This document shows, piece after piece, positions 44,288 through 53,069 of a stretch of DNA of 62,661 nucleotides. Every line of letters starts with the position of its first letter. Position 1 is the first letter of the stretch. The notes below the pieces were generated by a model. That model saw nothing but the letters and a program-made list of their open reading frames with translations. It was not told where the DNA came from and did no database searches. The stretch is taken from contig CAYJLA010000005.1 of NCBI GenBank assembly GCA_964371305.1, forward strand, positions 1 to 62,661, in the 5' to 3' direction. The stretch comes from CAYJLA01 sp964371305. GTDB taxonomy: Bacteria; Bacillota_I; Bacilli_A; RFN20; CAG-826. Position numbers and translations under genes: made by a program.

Positions 44288-44665
44288 CTACTTACGACCT
44301 CCTTTACTAACGTGAATAGTCAATGTCTCACTAGTTTCATCCCACGTGGTATCAAACTTTTGAGGCTCTTTTGTAAATTCTATATTTACATTATTACCAA
44401 GAACTTTCATTAACTGTGTATTAGAAATTCTTGAGTAATTGGTTTTTACTGCAATTGTAAACAATTCATTATCATTTAAATCGCCAACATCATATCTTGT
44501 TTTGGTTATAGGTTTAATAATGATATTGTTGTCATTATTTATGCCAACCGAGACTCTATAGGCATTTTCTATACATGTTGTTGCAATTTTATTAAATGTA
44601 ATATTAGTTGAGTACAATGTTGCATTACCGCTGTCATCTTTTAAATTTATCCATTTTACTTGCAT
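44288..44665 (-). CDS. Unknown protein preceding nfeD-SPFH
   Basis: A 125-residue soluble protein, no signal or membrane segment. I start it at 44665, where GGAGG precedes MQVKWINLKD, and not at the upstream ATG at 44713. It has alternating strand-like stretches (GNATLYSTNITFNKIA, NIIIKPITKTRYDVG) and a C-terminal WDETSETLTIHVSKGGRK. The first half reminds me of AbrB-like or small regulator folds, but not enough to name. It has its own promoter and is one nt from nfeD, so a role in the NfeD/SPFH module is plausible. Confidence 0.6.
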   Translation of the reverse strand: MQVKWINLKDDSGNATLYSTNITFNKIATTCIENAYRVSVGINNDNNIIIKPITKTRYDVGDLNDNELFTIAVKTNYSRISNTQLMKVLGNNVNIEFTKEPQKFDTTWDETSETLTIHVSKGGRK

Positions 44666-44685
44666 ATGACGACCTCCATAATTAT

Positions 44686-44713
44686 ATTTTATACATATTT
44701 TCACATATTGCAA
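44686..44713 (-). promoter_or_regulatory. Promoter of the unknown-nfeD-SPFH unit
   Basis: TTGCAA (44708-44713), 16-nt spacer, TAAAAT (44686-44691) on the - strand. Confidence 0.55.
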
Positions 44714-44735
44714 GATATTTCAAAATATTTATAAT

Positions 44736-47369
44736 TTATTCATCACTTAAGTCAAATAGTGTTGTTTGTTCGTAGTCTTCTTCTGCTTCTTCTTTAGAAT
44801 TAAACTCTTGTATTATATCTAAGTCATCTTTTTCCTTAACATTAATGTTGTCTTTTTCTAATATTGGCGTTTGCGAAACGATCTTATCATTAACAAACAC
44901 AGGTTCTTCAATTGTGAATATTCGTTTTAGTAAGATGTCTTTTCCTAATTTAATATCCGCACGTGCGAGAGTGCCCATAGGATTCAATAGATAATCACTC
45001 CAAACGAACTCAAATAATGGTTCAGTAATGCTGTTTGTTGTTGCATAAATTGTTCTTTCATTTTTATCTACATTTCTAAATACATTAATTATGTTATGAG
45101 GTTCAGTTTTAGTAGATTTAACGATCTTTGTTGTGGCTTGTAGTCTCTTGCCAGCTTCAACATTAGAAATCTCAAAATTTCTTACATGACCATTATCGGT
45201 AAAAATCATTATTCTACCTCTTTGACCAATATCATATGATAATAATGATACTACACAGTCATCACCGCTCATTTTCAAGCCTTTTACACCTGATGATTTT
45301 AATGATGTGTCAACGAATTGATTTTCATTATATACACTAACTTCCCCATTCTTTGTAAAGATGTATAAATCAGAATTACCATTGGTTAGGGCAACATCAG
45401 AGATTTGATCACTACTTAATATTCTCATAGTTTGTATTGGTCTATTAATGCGAGTTGCCTCATATTCACATACTTTTGTTCTTTTTATTTGGCCCATTCT
45501 TGTAATTAAAGCAAAATATAAATCTTTTCTAAATGATGTAACAGCAAACACTTTTACAATTCTTTCTCTTTCGGACAAACCATTAATGAAAGTATTTAAA
45601 TGAGGACCTTCCACCTTGTATTTTAATTCTTTTATTTCATGTACGGGAACATAGATGTAGTTTCCACAATTTGTAAAACAAATTAAGAAATCAGTTGTTT
45701 CTACATAACCATTGAAAACAAATGTATCACCGTCTTTAATTCCCGGAAGTGTTCCGACACTTGCTTTTGCAGATGCCGAACTTCTGCTACATCTTTTTAT
45801 ATAACCGTCTCTTGTAACTGTCACAAGCGTTTCTTCTTTTTCTATTAAATCTCTTTTTGTAAATGTGACTTCATCGCGTTTCTCTTCAATACGAGTTCTT
45901 CTTTCGTCTCCATATTCTTTTGATATTTGCTTTAATTCTTTGATTATTTCGCGTTTTAAAGCACCTTCATCGGATAAGATTAAACTTAAAAATTCAATAG
46001 AATTTCTAAGTACTTCTTGTTCGTTTTGCAATATTGTAACATCTGTATTGGATAATTTATAAAGTTGCATATTTAAGATAGCTTCAGTTTGATTAGCACT
46101 AAAGTCATAAGTTTCTATAATTGCTTTTTTAGCAGATTCTTTATTTGAACTCTTACGTATTAAATCCACTAACTCATCTAAAATTGATAGCGCTCGGATA
46201 AGTCCGTCAACAATATGAAGACGTACTTCAGACCTTTTTAAATCGTACTTTGATTTACGTTGAAAAACATCAACTCTATGATCAATAAATGCATCTAAAT
46301 AAGTTATTAAATTAAAGTATACAGGCCTATCATTGCTGATAGCGATCATACGAACACTTTCATTTATTCTTAATTTAGTTCTCGAAAGCAAACACGACAA
46401 AATAATGTCTTTCTTTGCATCTTTTTTAATATCAATAACTATTCTTAAACCATTTCTATCACTTTCATCTCTGACTTCAATTAGTCCTGGAACACTTTTT
46501 TCGAATCTAATTTTATCAATTGAATTCACTAAATTAATCTTTACAACACCAAATGGAATTTCATTTATGACAAATGAATTACATGTTTTACCTTCGACAA
46601 ATTCAATGTTTGAACAAACTTCATATTTACCTTCTCCAGTTTCATAAACACTATCAAGACTTGGTGATTTATATATAATTCCGCCTGTTGGATAATCAGG
46701 GCCTATTATAAATTGACGAAGAGCATTTACATCGCAGCGAGGATTTCTAATACGATATATTGTAGCTTCTATTACTTCTTTTAAATTATGTGGAGGTAGA
46801 TATGGCGATAATGCAACAGCAATACCTTCGCTACCATTTACTAATAAGTTAGGAAATTTAGCTGGTAAAACGGATGGTTCAAAGTCAGTATCATCGAAAG
46901 TTAAATTCATGTTAACTGTATCTTTGTCTAATTCCACTATTAATTCTTCAGCAATTTTTGCTAGCCTTGCTTCAGTATATCTATATGCAGCAGCTTGATC
47001 TCCATCCATAGAGCCGTTATTACCTTGAAAAACAGTTAACGGATATCTTAATTTCCAATCTTGTGACATGCGCACAAGTGCATCATAAATAGATGTATCA
47101 CCATGAGGATGATATTTACCAATAACGTCTCCAACTACTCTTGCACATTTTCTTGTTGGATGTTTTGAAGTATTGTGATTTTTAAACATAGAATAAATAA
47201 TTCTACGTTGAACAGGTTTTAATCCATCTCTAATATCAGGAATAGAGCGATCTTGAATTACGTATTTTGTATAAGCAGCAAAACGATCCTCCATGATAGA
47301 GTCTAGCGTTTCATTAAGAATATTTTCTATAATTATTTCTTTTTCAGTATTTTTAACTTTTTTAGCCAT
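44736..47369 (-). CDS. parC: DNA topoisomerase IV subunit A
   Basis: An 877-residue type IIA topoisomerase breakage subunit. The catalytic Tyr is in A-A-A-Y-R-Y-T-E-A-R-L, with the usual HPHGDTSIYDAL region. A C-terminal beta-pinwheel has no GyrA box, and the parE and plsY neighbours favour ParC over GyrA. It decatenates daughter chromosomes. The position equal to the quinolone-sensitive Ser (GyrA83/ParC80) is Thr. The last residues include Q-T-T-L-F at 868-872, which resembles a sliding-clamp motif. Two nt separate it from parE. Confidence 0.93.
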   Translation of the reverse strand: MAKKVKNTEKEIIIENILNETLDSIMEDRFAAYTKYVIQDRSIPDIRDGLKPVQRRIIYSMFKNHNTSKHPTRKCARVVGDVIGKYHPHGDTSIYDALVRMSQDWKLRYPLTVFQGNNGSMDGDQAAAYRYTEARLAKIAEELIVELDKDTVNMNLTFDDTDFEPSVLPAKFPNLLVNGSEGIAVALSPYLPPHNLKEVIEATIYRIRNPRCDVNALRQFIIGPDYPTGGIIYKSPSLDSVYETGEGKYEVCSNIEFVEGKTCNSFVINEIPFGVVKINLVNSIDKIRFEKSVPGLIEVRDESDRNGLRIVIDIKKDAKKDIILSCLLSRTKLRINESVRMIAISNDRPVYFNLITYLDAFIDHRVDVFQRKSKYDLKRSEVRLHIVDGLIRALSILDELVDLIRKSSNKESAKKAIIETYDFSANQTEAILNMQLYKLSNTDVTILQNEQEVLRNSIEFLSLILSDEGALKREIIKELKQISKEYGDERRTRIEEKRDEVTFTKRDLIEKEETLVTVTRDGYIKRCSRSSASAKASVGTLPGIKDGDTFVFNGYVETTDFLICFTNCGNYIYVPVHEIKELKYKVEGPHLNTFINGLSERERIVKVFAVTSFRKDLYFALITRMGQIKRTKVCEYEATRINRPIQTMRILSSDQISDVALTNGNSDLYIFTKNGEVSVYNENQFVDTSLKSSGVKGLKMSGDDCVVSLLSYDIGQRGRIMIFTDNGHVRNFEISNVEAGKRLQATTKIVKSTKTEPHNIINVFRNVDKNERTIYATTNSITEPLFEFVWSDYLLNPMGTLARADIKLGKDILLKRIFTIEEPVFVNDKIVSQTPILEKDNINVKEKDDLDIIQEFNSKEEAEEDYEQTTLFDLSDE

Positions 47370-47371
47370 AA

Positions 47372-49303
47372 TTACTTTATCTCCTTAATAAATTTATCAT
47401 TTCTACTGAAATCAATACTAGTTTTAACCCACTCTTTTCTCAAACTTGCATCATTATTCATAAATAAATTAACTTTATCATCAGTTAAAAGAAGATCTTC
47501 AATAGTTATTTGAATTAAAGTTCTAGTCTTTTTATTCATCGTAGTTTCCCAAAGTTGTTCACTATTCATTTCTCCAAGTCCTTTATAACGAGAAATCTTA
47601 TAGCCGTTTCCAATCTTTTCTTTTGCTTCTTCAAGATCTTGATCGTTCCATGCATAGCAATACTTTGAATCTTTATAAACTCTATATAGCGGAGGTATAG
47701 CAACATATACTAAACCTTGTGTAATCAATTCGCGCATATGATGATAGAAAAAAGTTAGCAATAATGTTTGAATATGTGCGCCATCTGTATCTGCATCGGT
47801 CATTATAATAACTTTGCCGTATTTAATGTCGTTTATATTAAAATTAATTCCAAAACCTGTTCCAAGAGTTGCAATAATAGTAGCAAATTCCGCATTTTTT
47901 ACAACTACACTAATAGGTTTGTCGTTTGTATTCAAAGGTTTTCCACGTAAAGGTAAAACAGCTTGATGCATTCTGTCACGACCTTTTCTTGCAGTACCTC
48001 CAGCAGATTCTCCTTCAACTATGAATAATTCGTTAAGTGCGTATTCCTTAGATTGACATGGTGTTAGTTTATCACTGACAATCATTTCTGGAGTTTTAAC
48101 TCTTACTTTTCTTTGATTATCTTTAGCTTCTCTAGCAGCGACTCTAGCTCTTTGTGCACTTATACATTTTAAAACTAGTTCATCTGCAAATGTCTTTCTT
48201 TCTGTTAAAAAGTACGAAAATTGACTGTACACAAAATTACTTACAATCGAATTAATTTCAGGAGTATTTAATTTTCCTTTTGTTTGTCCCTCAAATTGTA
48301 TTTTTGATTCAGGTCCTCTAATTGAAACGACCCCTACTAAACCTTCTTTTATATCTGATGGATCAATTTTTAATTTGCCACCTTTATTTAAATTATTATC
48401 AACAATATATTCATTTACAGCTTTAACAATACCACTTTTCATTCCTGATTCGTGAGTACCACCGTCTTTAGTTTTTATATTGTTTGCGTATGAATAAACG
48501 TTTTCAGTATATAAATCGCTACAGAATTGGAAAGCTACATCCATTTGTATAACTCCCGAAACGCCTTCAAATTGTGCAACTGTACCAATAGTTCTTTTGT
48601 TTTTTACTAAAGCTTCAACATATTCCGCTAAACCTTTTGAATAACAAAATTCATCTTCCATTCCGGTTCGTTCGTCTTTGATGACAAACATTACGGATTT
48701 GAGTAAATATGCACACTCTTTAAGGTATGAGGCGATTGTATCATATTTAAAATCAACAGTATCAAATATAGCTGGATCAGGTTTAAATCTTACAATTGTT
48801 CCAGTTTTTCTAGTTGTTCCGATTACGGTAAGTTGTTCTTCTACTTTACCGCCATTATGGAACTTGATAGTTCTTATCTTTCCATCTCTATTAATTACAA
48901 CGTTCAAATAAGTACTAAGCGCATTAGTAACGCTAGCACCGACACCGTGCATACCACCTGAGGTAGCATAAATTTTATTTCCGAACTTACCACCACTATG
49001 TAGCTTAGTGAAAACTAATTCAACAGCGCTAACGCCATATTTTTTATTTATATCACATGGAATACCACGTCCTTGATCAGATACTGAAATAGAGCCATCT
49101 TTATGAATGGTTACGCCTATCTTGTTACCAAATCCTGATAACGCTTCATCTATACCATTATGAACAATTTCCCAAACAATGTGGTGTAAACCAGTTGATG
49201 AAGTAGACCCTATATACATAGCAGGGCGTTTTCTTACAGCATCAAGACCTTCTAGCACCTCAATATCATTTGCTGAATATTTATTGTTTGTCGTTTCGTT
49301 CAT
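47372..49303 (-). CDS. parE: DNA topoisomerase IV subunit B
   Basis: A 643-residue ATPase subunit. The GHKL site (IVHNGIDEALSG, DQGRGIP, GGMHGVGAS), transducer domain and TOPRIM (VEGESAGGTARKGRD and DADTDGAH) are complete. Divergent from plsY exactly as in Bacillus, which supports ParE rather than GyrB. No Shine-Dalgarno before the ATG; the leader after TATAAT is only about 14 nt and contains an inverted repeat. Confidence 0.94.
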   Translation of the reverse strand: MNETTNNKYSANDIEVLEGLDAVRKRPAMYIGSTSSTGLHHIVWEIVHNGIDEALSGFGNKIGVTIHKDGSISVSDQGRGIPCDINKKYGVSAVELVFTKLHSGGKFGNKIYATSGGMHGVGASVTNALSTYLNVVINRDGKIRTIKFHNGGKVEEQLTVIGTTRKTGTIVRFKPDPAIFDTVDFKYDTIASYLKECAYLLKSVMFVIKDERTGMEDEFCYSKGLAEYVEALVKNKRTIGTVAQFEGVSGVIQMDVAFQFCSDLYTENVYSYANNIKTKDGGTHESGMKSGIVKAVNEYIVDNNLNKGGKLKIDPSDIKEGLVGVVSIRGPESKIQFEGQTKGKLNTPEINSIVSNFVYSQFSYFLTERKTFADELVLKCISAQRARVAAREAKDNQRKVRVKTPEMIVSDKLTPCQSKEYALNELFIVEGESAGGTARKGRDRMHQAVLPLRGKPLNTNDKPISVVVKNAEFATIIATLGTGFGINFNINDIKYGKVIIMTDADTDGAHIQTLLLTFFYHHMRELITQGLVYVAIPPLYRVYKDSKYCYAWNDQDLEEAKEKIGNGYKISRYKGLGEMNSEQLWETTMNKKTRTLIQITIEDLLLTDDKVNLFMNNDASLRKEWVKTSIDFSRNDKFIKEIK

Positions 49304-49305
49304 CT

Positions 49306-49330
49306 ATAATACCAATACTTTAGTATTATA
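49306..49330. promoter_or_regulatory. Inverted repeat over the parE promoter/leader
   Basis: ATAATAC (49306-49312) and GTATTAT (49323-49329) are inverted, and inside them AATACT-TT-AGTATT is a second palindrome (49314-49327). The - strand TATAAT (49325-49330) is the likely parE -10. A possible operator or 5' hairpin. Confidence 0.45.
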
Positions 49331-49360
49331 ACTAATTACTATTCATTTTTAAAGTTTTTT

Positions 49361-49369
49361 TGTTATAAT
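49361..49369 (+). promoter_or_regulatory. Extended -10 promoter of plsY
   Basis: TGT followed by TATAAT (49364-49369). plsY follows with an AAAGGA site. Confidence 0.6.
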
Positions 49370-49395
49370 GATTACGGGAACTAGAAAGGAAATGT

Positions 49396-50157
49396 ATGGA
49401 TATTTTCTATAATGTAGTCTTGTTACTTTCCTCAATTTTGTTGGGATATATAATTTGTAATATTCCTGTATCGTTAATAATTGGGAAAGTATTTTTTAAT
49501 GTCGATATAAGAGAACACGGTTCTCACAATCTTGGAGGTACAAATGCTGGTAGAGTATTAGGCAAAAAAATAGGCTTTATTGTCATAGTCCTTGATATGA
49601 TAAAAACTATTTGTCCAATGTTTATAGTATGGGCAATTGTTACATACTCTGGTTTGAATAATCCAGATATAGTTGGATTTGAATTATGGAACGGACAAGA
49701 AGCTGGAGGAGCACTATTTTATTATTTATGTTTAGTTGGTTCTGTCCTTGGTCATTGTTACCCTATCTTTTTGAACTTTAAAGGTGGTAAGGGAGTTGCT
49801 TCATTATTTGGTACTGGTTTAACTATTGCGTGGGCTAATTGGTTTTTCTTACCATTATTTTTTATCATTATTAAATTTAAAAAATATGTTTCGTTAGCTT
49901 CAATAATCATCACCGTAATAGTAACATGTTTTGCGTGGGTGTTAGGCGGTATACAAATGTACAATAGCATTACAGATACTGTTGTATTTGATCCAAACTT
50001 ATGTTTATGGGGTTGGGGCGGTTTGTTTACGTTAGGCTTCGGTTATGAATATCCACTAGCCATTACAATCGCTAGCGCAGTAGTAATTTTCAGACATAAG
50101 GACAATATCAAAAGAATACTTGATGGTACTGAAAAGAAGGCCAAGTGGGCTAAATAG
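49396..50157 (+). CDS. plsY: Acyl-phosphate:glycerol-3-phosphate acyltransferase PlsY
   Basis: A 253-residue integral membrane enzyme that acylates glycerol-3-phosphate at position 1, first step of phospholipid synthesis. Conserved loops are visible: G-S-H-N-L-G-G-T-N-A-G-R near 35-46, HCYPIFLNFKGGKGVAS near 120-136, and RHKDNIKRILDGTE at the end. About 40 residues longer than usual, due to a wider loop (VFDPNLCLWGWGG). AAAGGA precedes the ATG. Divergent from parE. Confidence 0.94.
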   Translation: MDIFYNVVLLLSSILLGYIICNIPVSLIIGKVFFNVDIREHGSHNLGGTNAGRVLGKKIGFIVIVLDMIKTICPMFIVWAIVTYSGLNNPDIVGFELWNGQEAGGALFYYLCLVGSVLGHCYPIFLNFKGGKGVASLFGTGLTIAWANWFFLPLFFIIIKFKKYVSLASIIITVIVTCFAWVLGGIQMYNSITDTVVFDPNLCLWGWGGLFTLGFGYEYPLAITIASAVVIFRHKDNIKRILDGTEKKAKWAK

Positions 50158-50212
50158 TAGTGACAAAATAGTTTATTATTAGTAGATAATATATATTTAT
50201 ATATATAAGTAA

Positions 50213-50240
50213 AAAAACTCGCTAGAAGCGAGTTTTTATT
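50213..50240. terminator. Bidirectional terminator between plsY and yneF
   Basis: AAAAACTCGCT (50213-50223) and AGCGAGTTTTT (50227-50237) with loop AGA, A/T runs on both sides. Serves the converging plsY and yneF units. Confidence 0.9.
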
Positions 50241-50250
50241 TCTGTTTTGT

Positions 50251-50466
50251 TTATTGATTTTTCATGACGTTATTCATGACTTGTCTTACTTGAGCTTCGC
50301 TTGGTTTTCTTCCCATTGATGTAAACATAGCTCTAATCATTTTTTCATTTATCGGTGGATTATCTTTTAATTGTTTTTTAATTAACCATCTTGTGAAGAA
50401 GAAACCTCCTACAAATCCTCCAATAGCTGCAATGACAATAAGTACAATAGCTAGCCATAATTCCAT
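50251..50466 (-). CDS. yneF: YneF (UPF0154) small membrane protein
   Basis: A 71-residue protein with an N-terminal membrane helix (about 3-25) and the family's conserved NPPINEKMIRAMFTSMGRK segment. Function unknown. I start at 50466, where AAGGAGGG precedes MELWLA; an earlier in-frame start would overlap efp. Confidence 0.9.
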   Translation of the reverse strand: MELWLAIVLIVIAAIGGFVGGFFFTRWLIKKQLKDNPPINEKMIRAMFTSMGRKPSEAQVRQVMNNVMKNQ

Positions 50467-50479
50467 AATTATTCCCTCC

Positions 50480-51037
50480 TTATGCTCTTCCGTCGTATTC
50501 ACCATTATCTGTTCTTACAAGAATCACTTCTCCGCTTTCAATAAATAATGGTACTCTACATGTAACTCCTGTTTCAAGTGTAGCATTTTTCATAGCTTTA
50601 TTTACAGTATCACCTTTTACAGCTGGTTCGCAATCAGTAATTTGTAATGCGACTTTAGAAGGTAAGGTTAAACCTAATACTTCTCCTTCGTACATCACTA
50701 TTTCAACTTCAGTATTAGGAACTAAAAATCTCTTTTCCCACTCAAGTTTAACAACCGGAACTTCAACTTGTTCATAAGTATTTTGGTCCATGAATATCAT
50801 CATGACACCATCATCATATAAAAACTGCATTTTTGACTTATCTAATCTAATTGGTTCAACCATGTAACCACTATTGCGTGAAATTTCTGTAACTGCGCCA
50901 CTTTTGACATTTTTAACTTTAACTTTAGCAACCATCTTACGCATTGCAGTTTTATTTAATAAAATGTCGAGCACTTGGTACATTTGTTCTTCATCAATAA
51001 AGAAATTACCTGGTCTTAACTCTGTTACGTTAATCAT
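50480..51037 (-). CDS. efp: Elongation factor P with an atypical loop
   Basis: A 185-residue three-domain EF-P of normal length that relieves ribosomes stalled at proline runs. Alignment by eye to Bacillus EF-P needs no gap through the domain I loop: the usual K-P-G-K-G at 29-33 is K-T-A-M-R, so the residue at the modified Lys32 is Met32 (codon 50942-50944). Domains II and III are conserved (TCRVPLFIESGE, RTDNGEYDGRA). AAGGAG precedes the ATG. Between an MBL hydrolase and yneF. Confidence 0.93.
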   Translation of the reverse strand: MINVTELRPGNFFIDEEQMYQVLDILLNKTAMRKMVAKVKVKNVKSGAVTEISRNSGYMVEPIRLDKSKMQFLYDDGVMMIFMDQNTYEQVEVPVVKLEWEKRFLVPNTEVEIVMYEGEVLGLTLPSKVALQITDCEPAVKGDTVNKAMKNATLETGVTCRVPLFIESGEVILVRTDNGEYDGRA

Positions 51038-51048
51038 ATTATTCTCCT

Positions 51049-51687
51049 TTATAAAATGTTTTTAAAATATGAATTTGATACAAACTCAATTTCTAATGTG
51101 CTTTTAGGACCATGTCCTGGATATATAACTACATCTGTTGGAAGCTTACTTAACTTCATTAATGAATTATATATATCATTTTCACTACCAGTTGGTAGAT
51201 CACTTCTTCCAATTGTTCTTGCAAATAATGTGTCACCGGTAAATAGTATTTTTTCTTTTTCTAGATATAAACACATGCTACCACTTGTATGAAACGGAGT
51301 ATGAATCACTTTGATTTTATTATCTAGTAAACAAATAATATCGTTATCAACGACATTATTTGTTACTACTTCAATCTTTAGTTCCTGTTGTCCATTCCAA
51401 GCAGAGCCATTAAGTTTAGGTTTATATAAGAATCTCTCTTCTAACTCATGTATGATTATAGAAGCTTTTGGATATAAATCGATTAAAGTTGCAAGACCTT
51501 CGATATGATCATAATGACCATGTGTTAATATGAATCCTTCAACATCTTTATAGTTTTTCTTTAGATATTTACCTAATACATTGTTCTTGTTATAACCTGG
51601 ATCGATTACAAAACAACTATTTCCCTCTTCACCAATCACATATGTATTGCAATAACACCTATCATAATTTAGTTGAGTAACTTTCAT
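51049..51687 (-). CDS. Metallo-beta-lactamase fold hydrolase (YqgX/glyoxalase II-like)
   Basis: A 212-residue soluble hydrolase with the metal motif T-H-G-H-Y-D-H at about 54-60, the later H of HTSG, the D of FTGDTLF and the H of YPGHG. Likely a thioester hydrolase of the glyoxalase II-like family; Bacillus YqgX is next to rpmGA in the same way. Substrate not certain, since a full glyoxalase route is not visible here. Confidence 0.88.
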   Translation of the reverse strand: MKVTQLNYDRCYCNTYVIGEEGNSCFVIDPGYNKNNVLGKYLKKNYKDVEGFILTHGHYDHIEGLATLIDLYPKASIIIHELEERFLYKPKLNGSAWNGQQELKIEVVTNNVVDNDIICLLDNKIKVIHTPFHTSGSMCLYLEKEKILFTGDTLFARTIGRSDLPTGSENDIYNSLMKLSKLPTDVVIYPGHGPKSTLEIEFVSNSYFKNIL

Positions 51688-51693
51688 GATAAA

Positions 51694-51725
51694 TGATTAA
51701 AAAGTAAGGATTGACCTTACTTTTT
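51694..51725 (-). terminator. Hairpin terminator or attenuator between rpmG and the MBL gene
   Basis: AAAGTAAGG and CCTTACTTT pair over 51701-51723, loop of 5; on the - strand TTAATCATT follows. It includes the rpmG stop codon. Confidence 0.7.
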
Positions 51726-51869
51726 CTCTTTGTGAACAGTTGGTTTGTTACATCTTGAACAATACTTTTTCTTTTCAATACGTTCTGGGTTTAATTTTTT
51801 AGATTTTGTACTGATGTAATTTTCTTCACGACATTCTGTACAAACGAATATAATATTATCTCTTGGCAT
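51717..51869 (-). CDS. rpmG: 50S ribosomal protein L33, zinc-ribbon form
   Basis: A 50-residue L33 of the C+ type with C-x2-C in VCTEC and YCSRC, so zinc-binding. I start at 51869 where AGGAG precedes MPRDNI; the longer frame upstream is not coding. Monocistronic, followed by the hairpin. Confidence 0.94.
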   Translation of the reverse strand: MPRDNIIFVCTECREENYISTKSKKLNPERIEKKKYCSRCNKPTVHKEKK

Positions 51870-52010
51870 AATAAATCTCCTATCTTGAAAATAATAACAT
51901 AATATAAATATTATTTCTATCATATTATAAAATATTTTACGATGATAATTTATTGTGTGTTAATGATGTATATGTAAAATAATTTAATTTTATTGTTAAT
52001 AGCCTTTTGG

Positions 52011-52016
52011 TATAAT
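52011..52016 (+). promoter_or_regulatory. Extended -10 promoter of ispG, leaderless arrangement
   Basis: TGG followed by TATAAT (52011-52016), 6 nt before the ATG at 52023. No Shine-Dalgarno. Confidence 0.65.
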
Positions 52017-52022
52017 TGTATT

Positions 52023-53069
52023 ATGAATTTAAGAGATAAAACTAGACCCGTTAAAGTTAGAAACTTACAATTAGGTGGGAACGATCATATCTATATACAG
52101 TCGATGTGTAATATAAAGACATCTAAAGTCACACAAGTTAGTGAACAAATTAATAGATGTGCTGCTTTAGGTGCTGAGATAATGCGTTTATCTGTCTTAG
52201 ATTTAGAAGATGCTGAGGCAATCAAGCAAATAAAAGGTCTTGTTAATATACCGCTTGTTGCAGATATACATTATTCATATATTTTGGCGTTAAAATGCAT
52301 AGAATCTGGTATAGATGCTATTCGGATTAATCCTGGTAATATGGGTAAAATAGAACACATTAAACTTGTAGTAGAGGCGTGTAAAGATAAAAATATACCG
52401 ATTCGCATTGGTGTGAATTCAGGATCTATAGACCAAACTATTACTACCAACAAAACTACTGCTATTGACTTGGTAAATTCTGCCTCAAAACATGTGAAAA
52501 TATTAGAAGATCTTGGTTTTTACGATATTGTTATATCGTTGAAAGCTTCATCCGTCATCGAAACTATTGAAGCTTATAAAATAGCTGCAGAAAAATTTAT
52601 ATATCCACTTCATATAGGTATAACAGAAGCTGGAACTAAAGATATAGGCACAGTAAGAAGTGTTGCAGGTATTGCACCATTGCTGCTTGCAGGCATCGGT
52701 AATACAATTAGAATATCATTGTCTGATGAACCGGAAGAAGAAATAAAAGTGTGTAACAGACTATTAAAAGACTTGAACTTGAAAATTGATTATCCTACTA
52801 TGATTTCTTGCCCAACATGCGGAAGAACACAAGTGAATCTCGTACCATTAGCTGAAAAAATATTCACTTACTTAGAAGAAAACAATATAAATATATCGGT
52901 TGCGATAATGGGGTGCGCCGTTAATGGTCCAGGTGAAGCTAAACACGCAGATATAGGTGTTGCTGGAAACGGTAAAACATGGCAATTATTTAAAAAAGGC
53001 GAAGTCATAAGAGAAATCGCCGATAATGATGTATATAACGAACTAATTAAAGAAATAAATAACTTATAA
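52023..53069 (+). CDS. ispG: 4-Hydroxy-3-methylbut-2-enyl diphosphate synthase
   Basis: A 348-residue [4Fe-4S] enzyme of the MEP pathway. A TIM-barrel N-terminal part (IQSMCNIKTSKV, RINPGNMG) is followed by the cluster domain with S-C-P-T-C-G and G-C-A-V-N-G-P-G-E. I start at the ATG 52023, directly after the promoter; a TTG at 51993 would lie in the -35 region. Its end overlaps the nfo end tail to tail by 6 bp. An island on the + strand among - strand genes. Confidence 0.95.
   Translation: MNLRDKTRPVKVRNLQLGGNDHIYIQSMCNIKTSKVTQVSEQINRCAALGAEIMRLSVLDLEDAEAIKQIKGLVNIPLVADIHYSYILALKCIESGIDAIRINPGNMGKIEHIKLVVEACKDKNIPIRIGVNSGSIDQTITTNKTTAIDLVNSASKHVKILEDLGFYDIVISLKASSVIETIEAYKIAAEKFIYPLHIGITEAGTKDIGTVRSVAGIAPLLLAGIGNTIRISLSDEPEEEIKVCNRLLKDLNLKIDYPTMISCPTCGRTQVNLVPLAEKIFTYLEENNINISVAIMGCAVNGPGEAKHADIGVAGNGKTWQLFKKGEVIREIADNDVYNELIKEINNL

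Noticed and set aside
44736..49303. The parC-parE pair being gyrA-gyrB
   Set aside because: The plsY neighbour and divergence match the Bacillus par locus, and no GyrA box is seen in the C-terminal domain.
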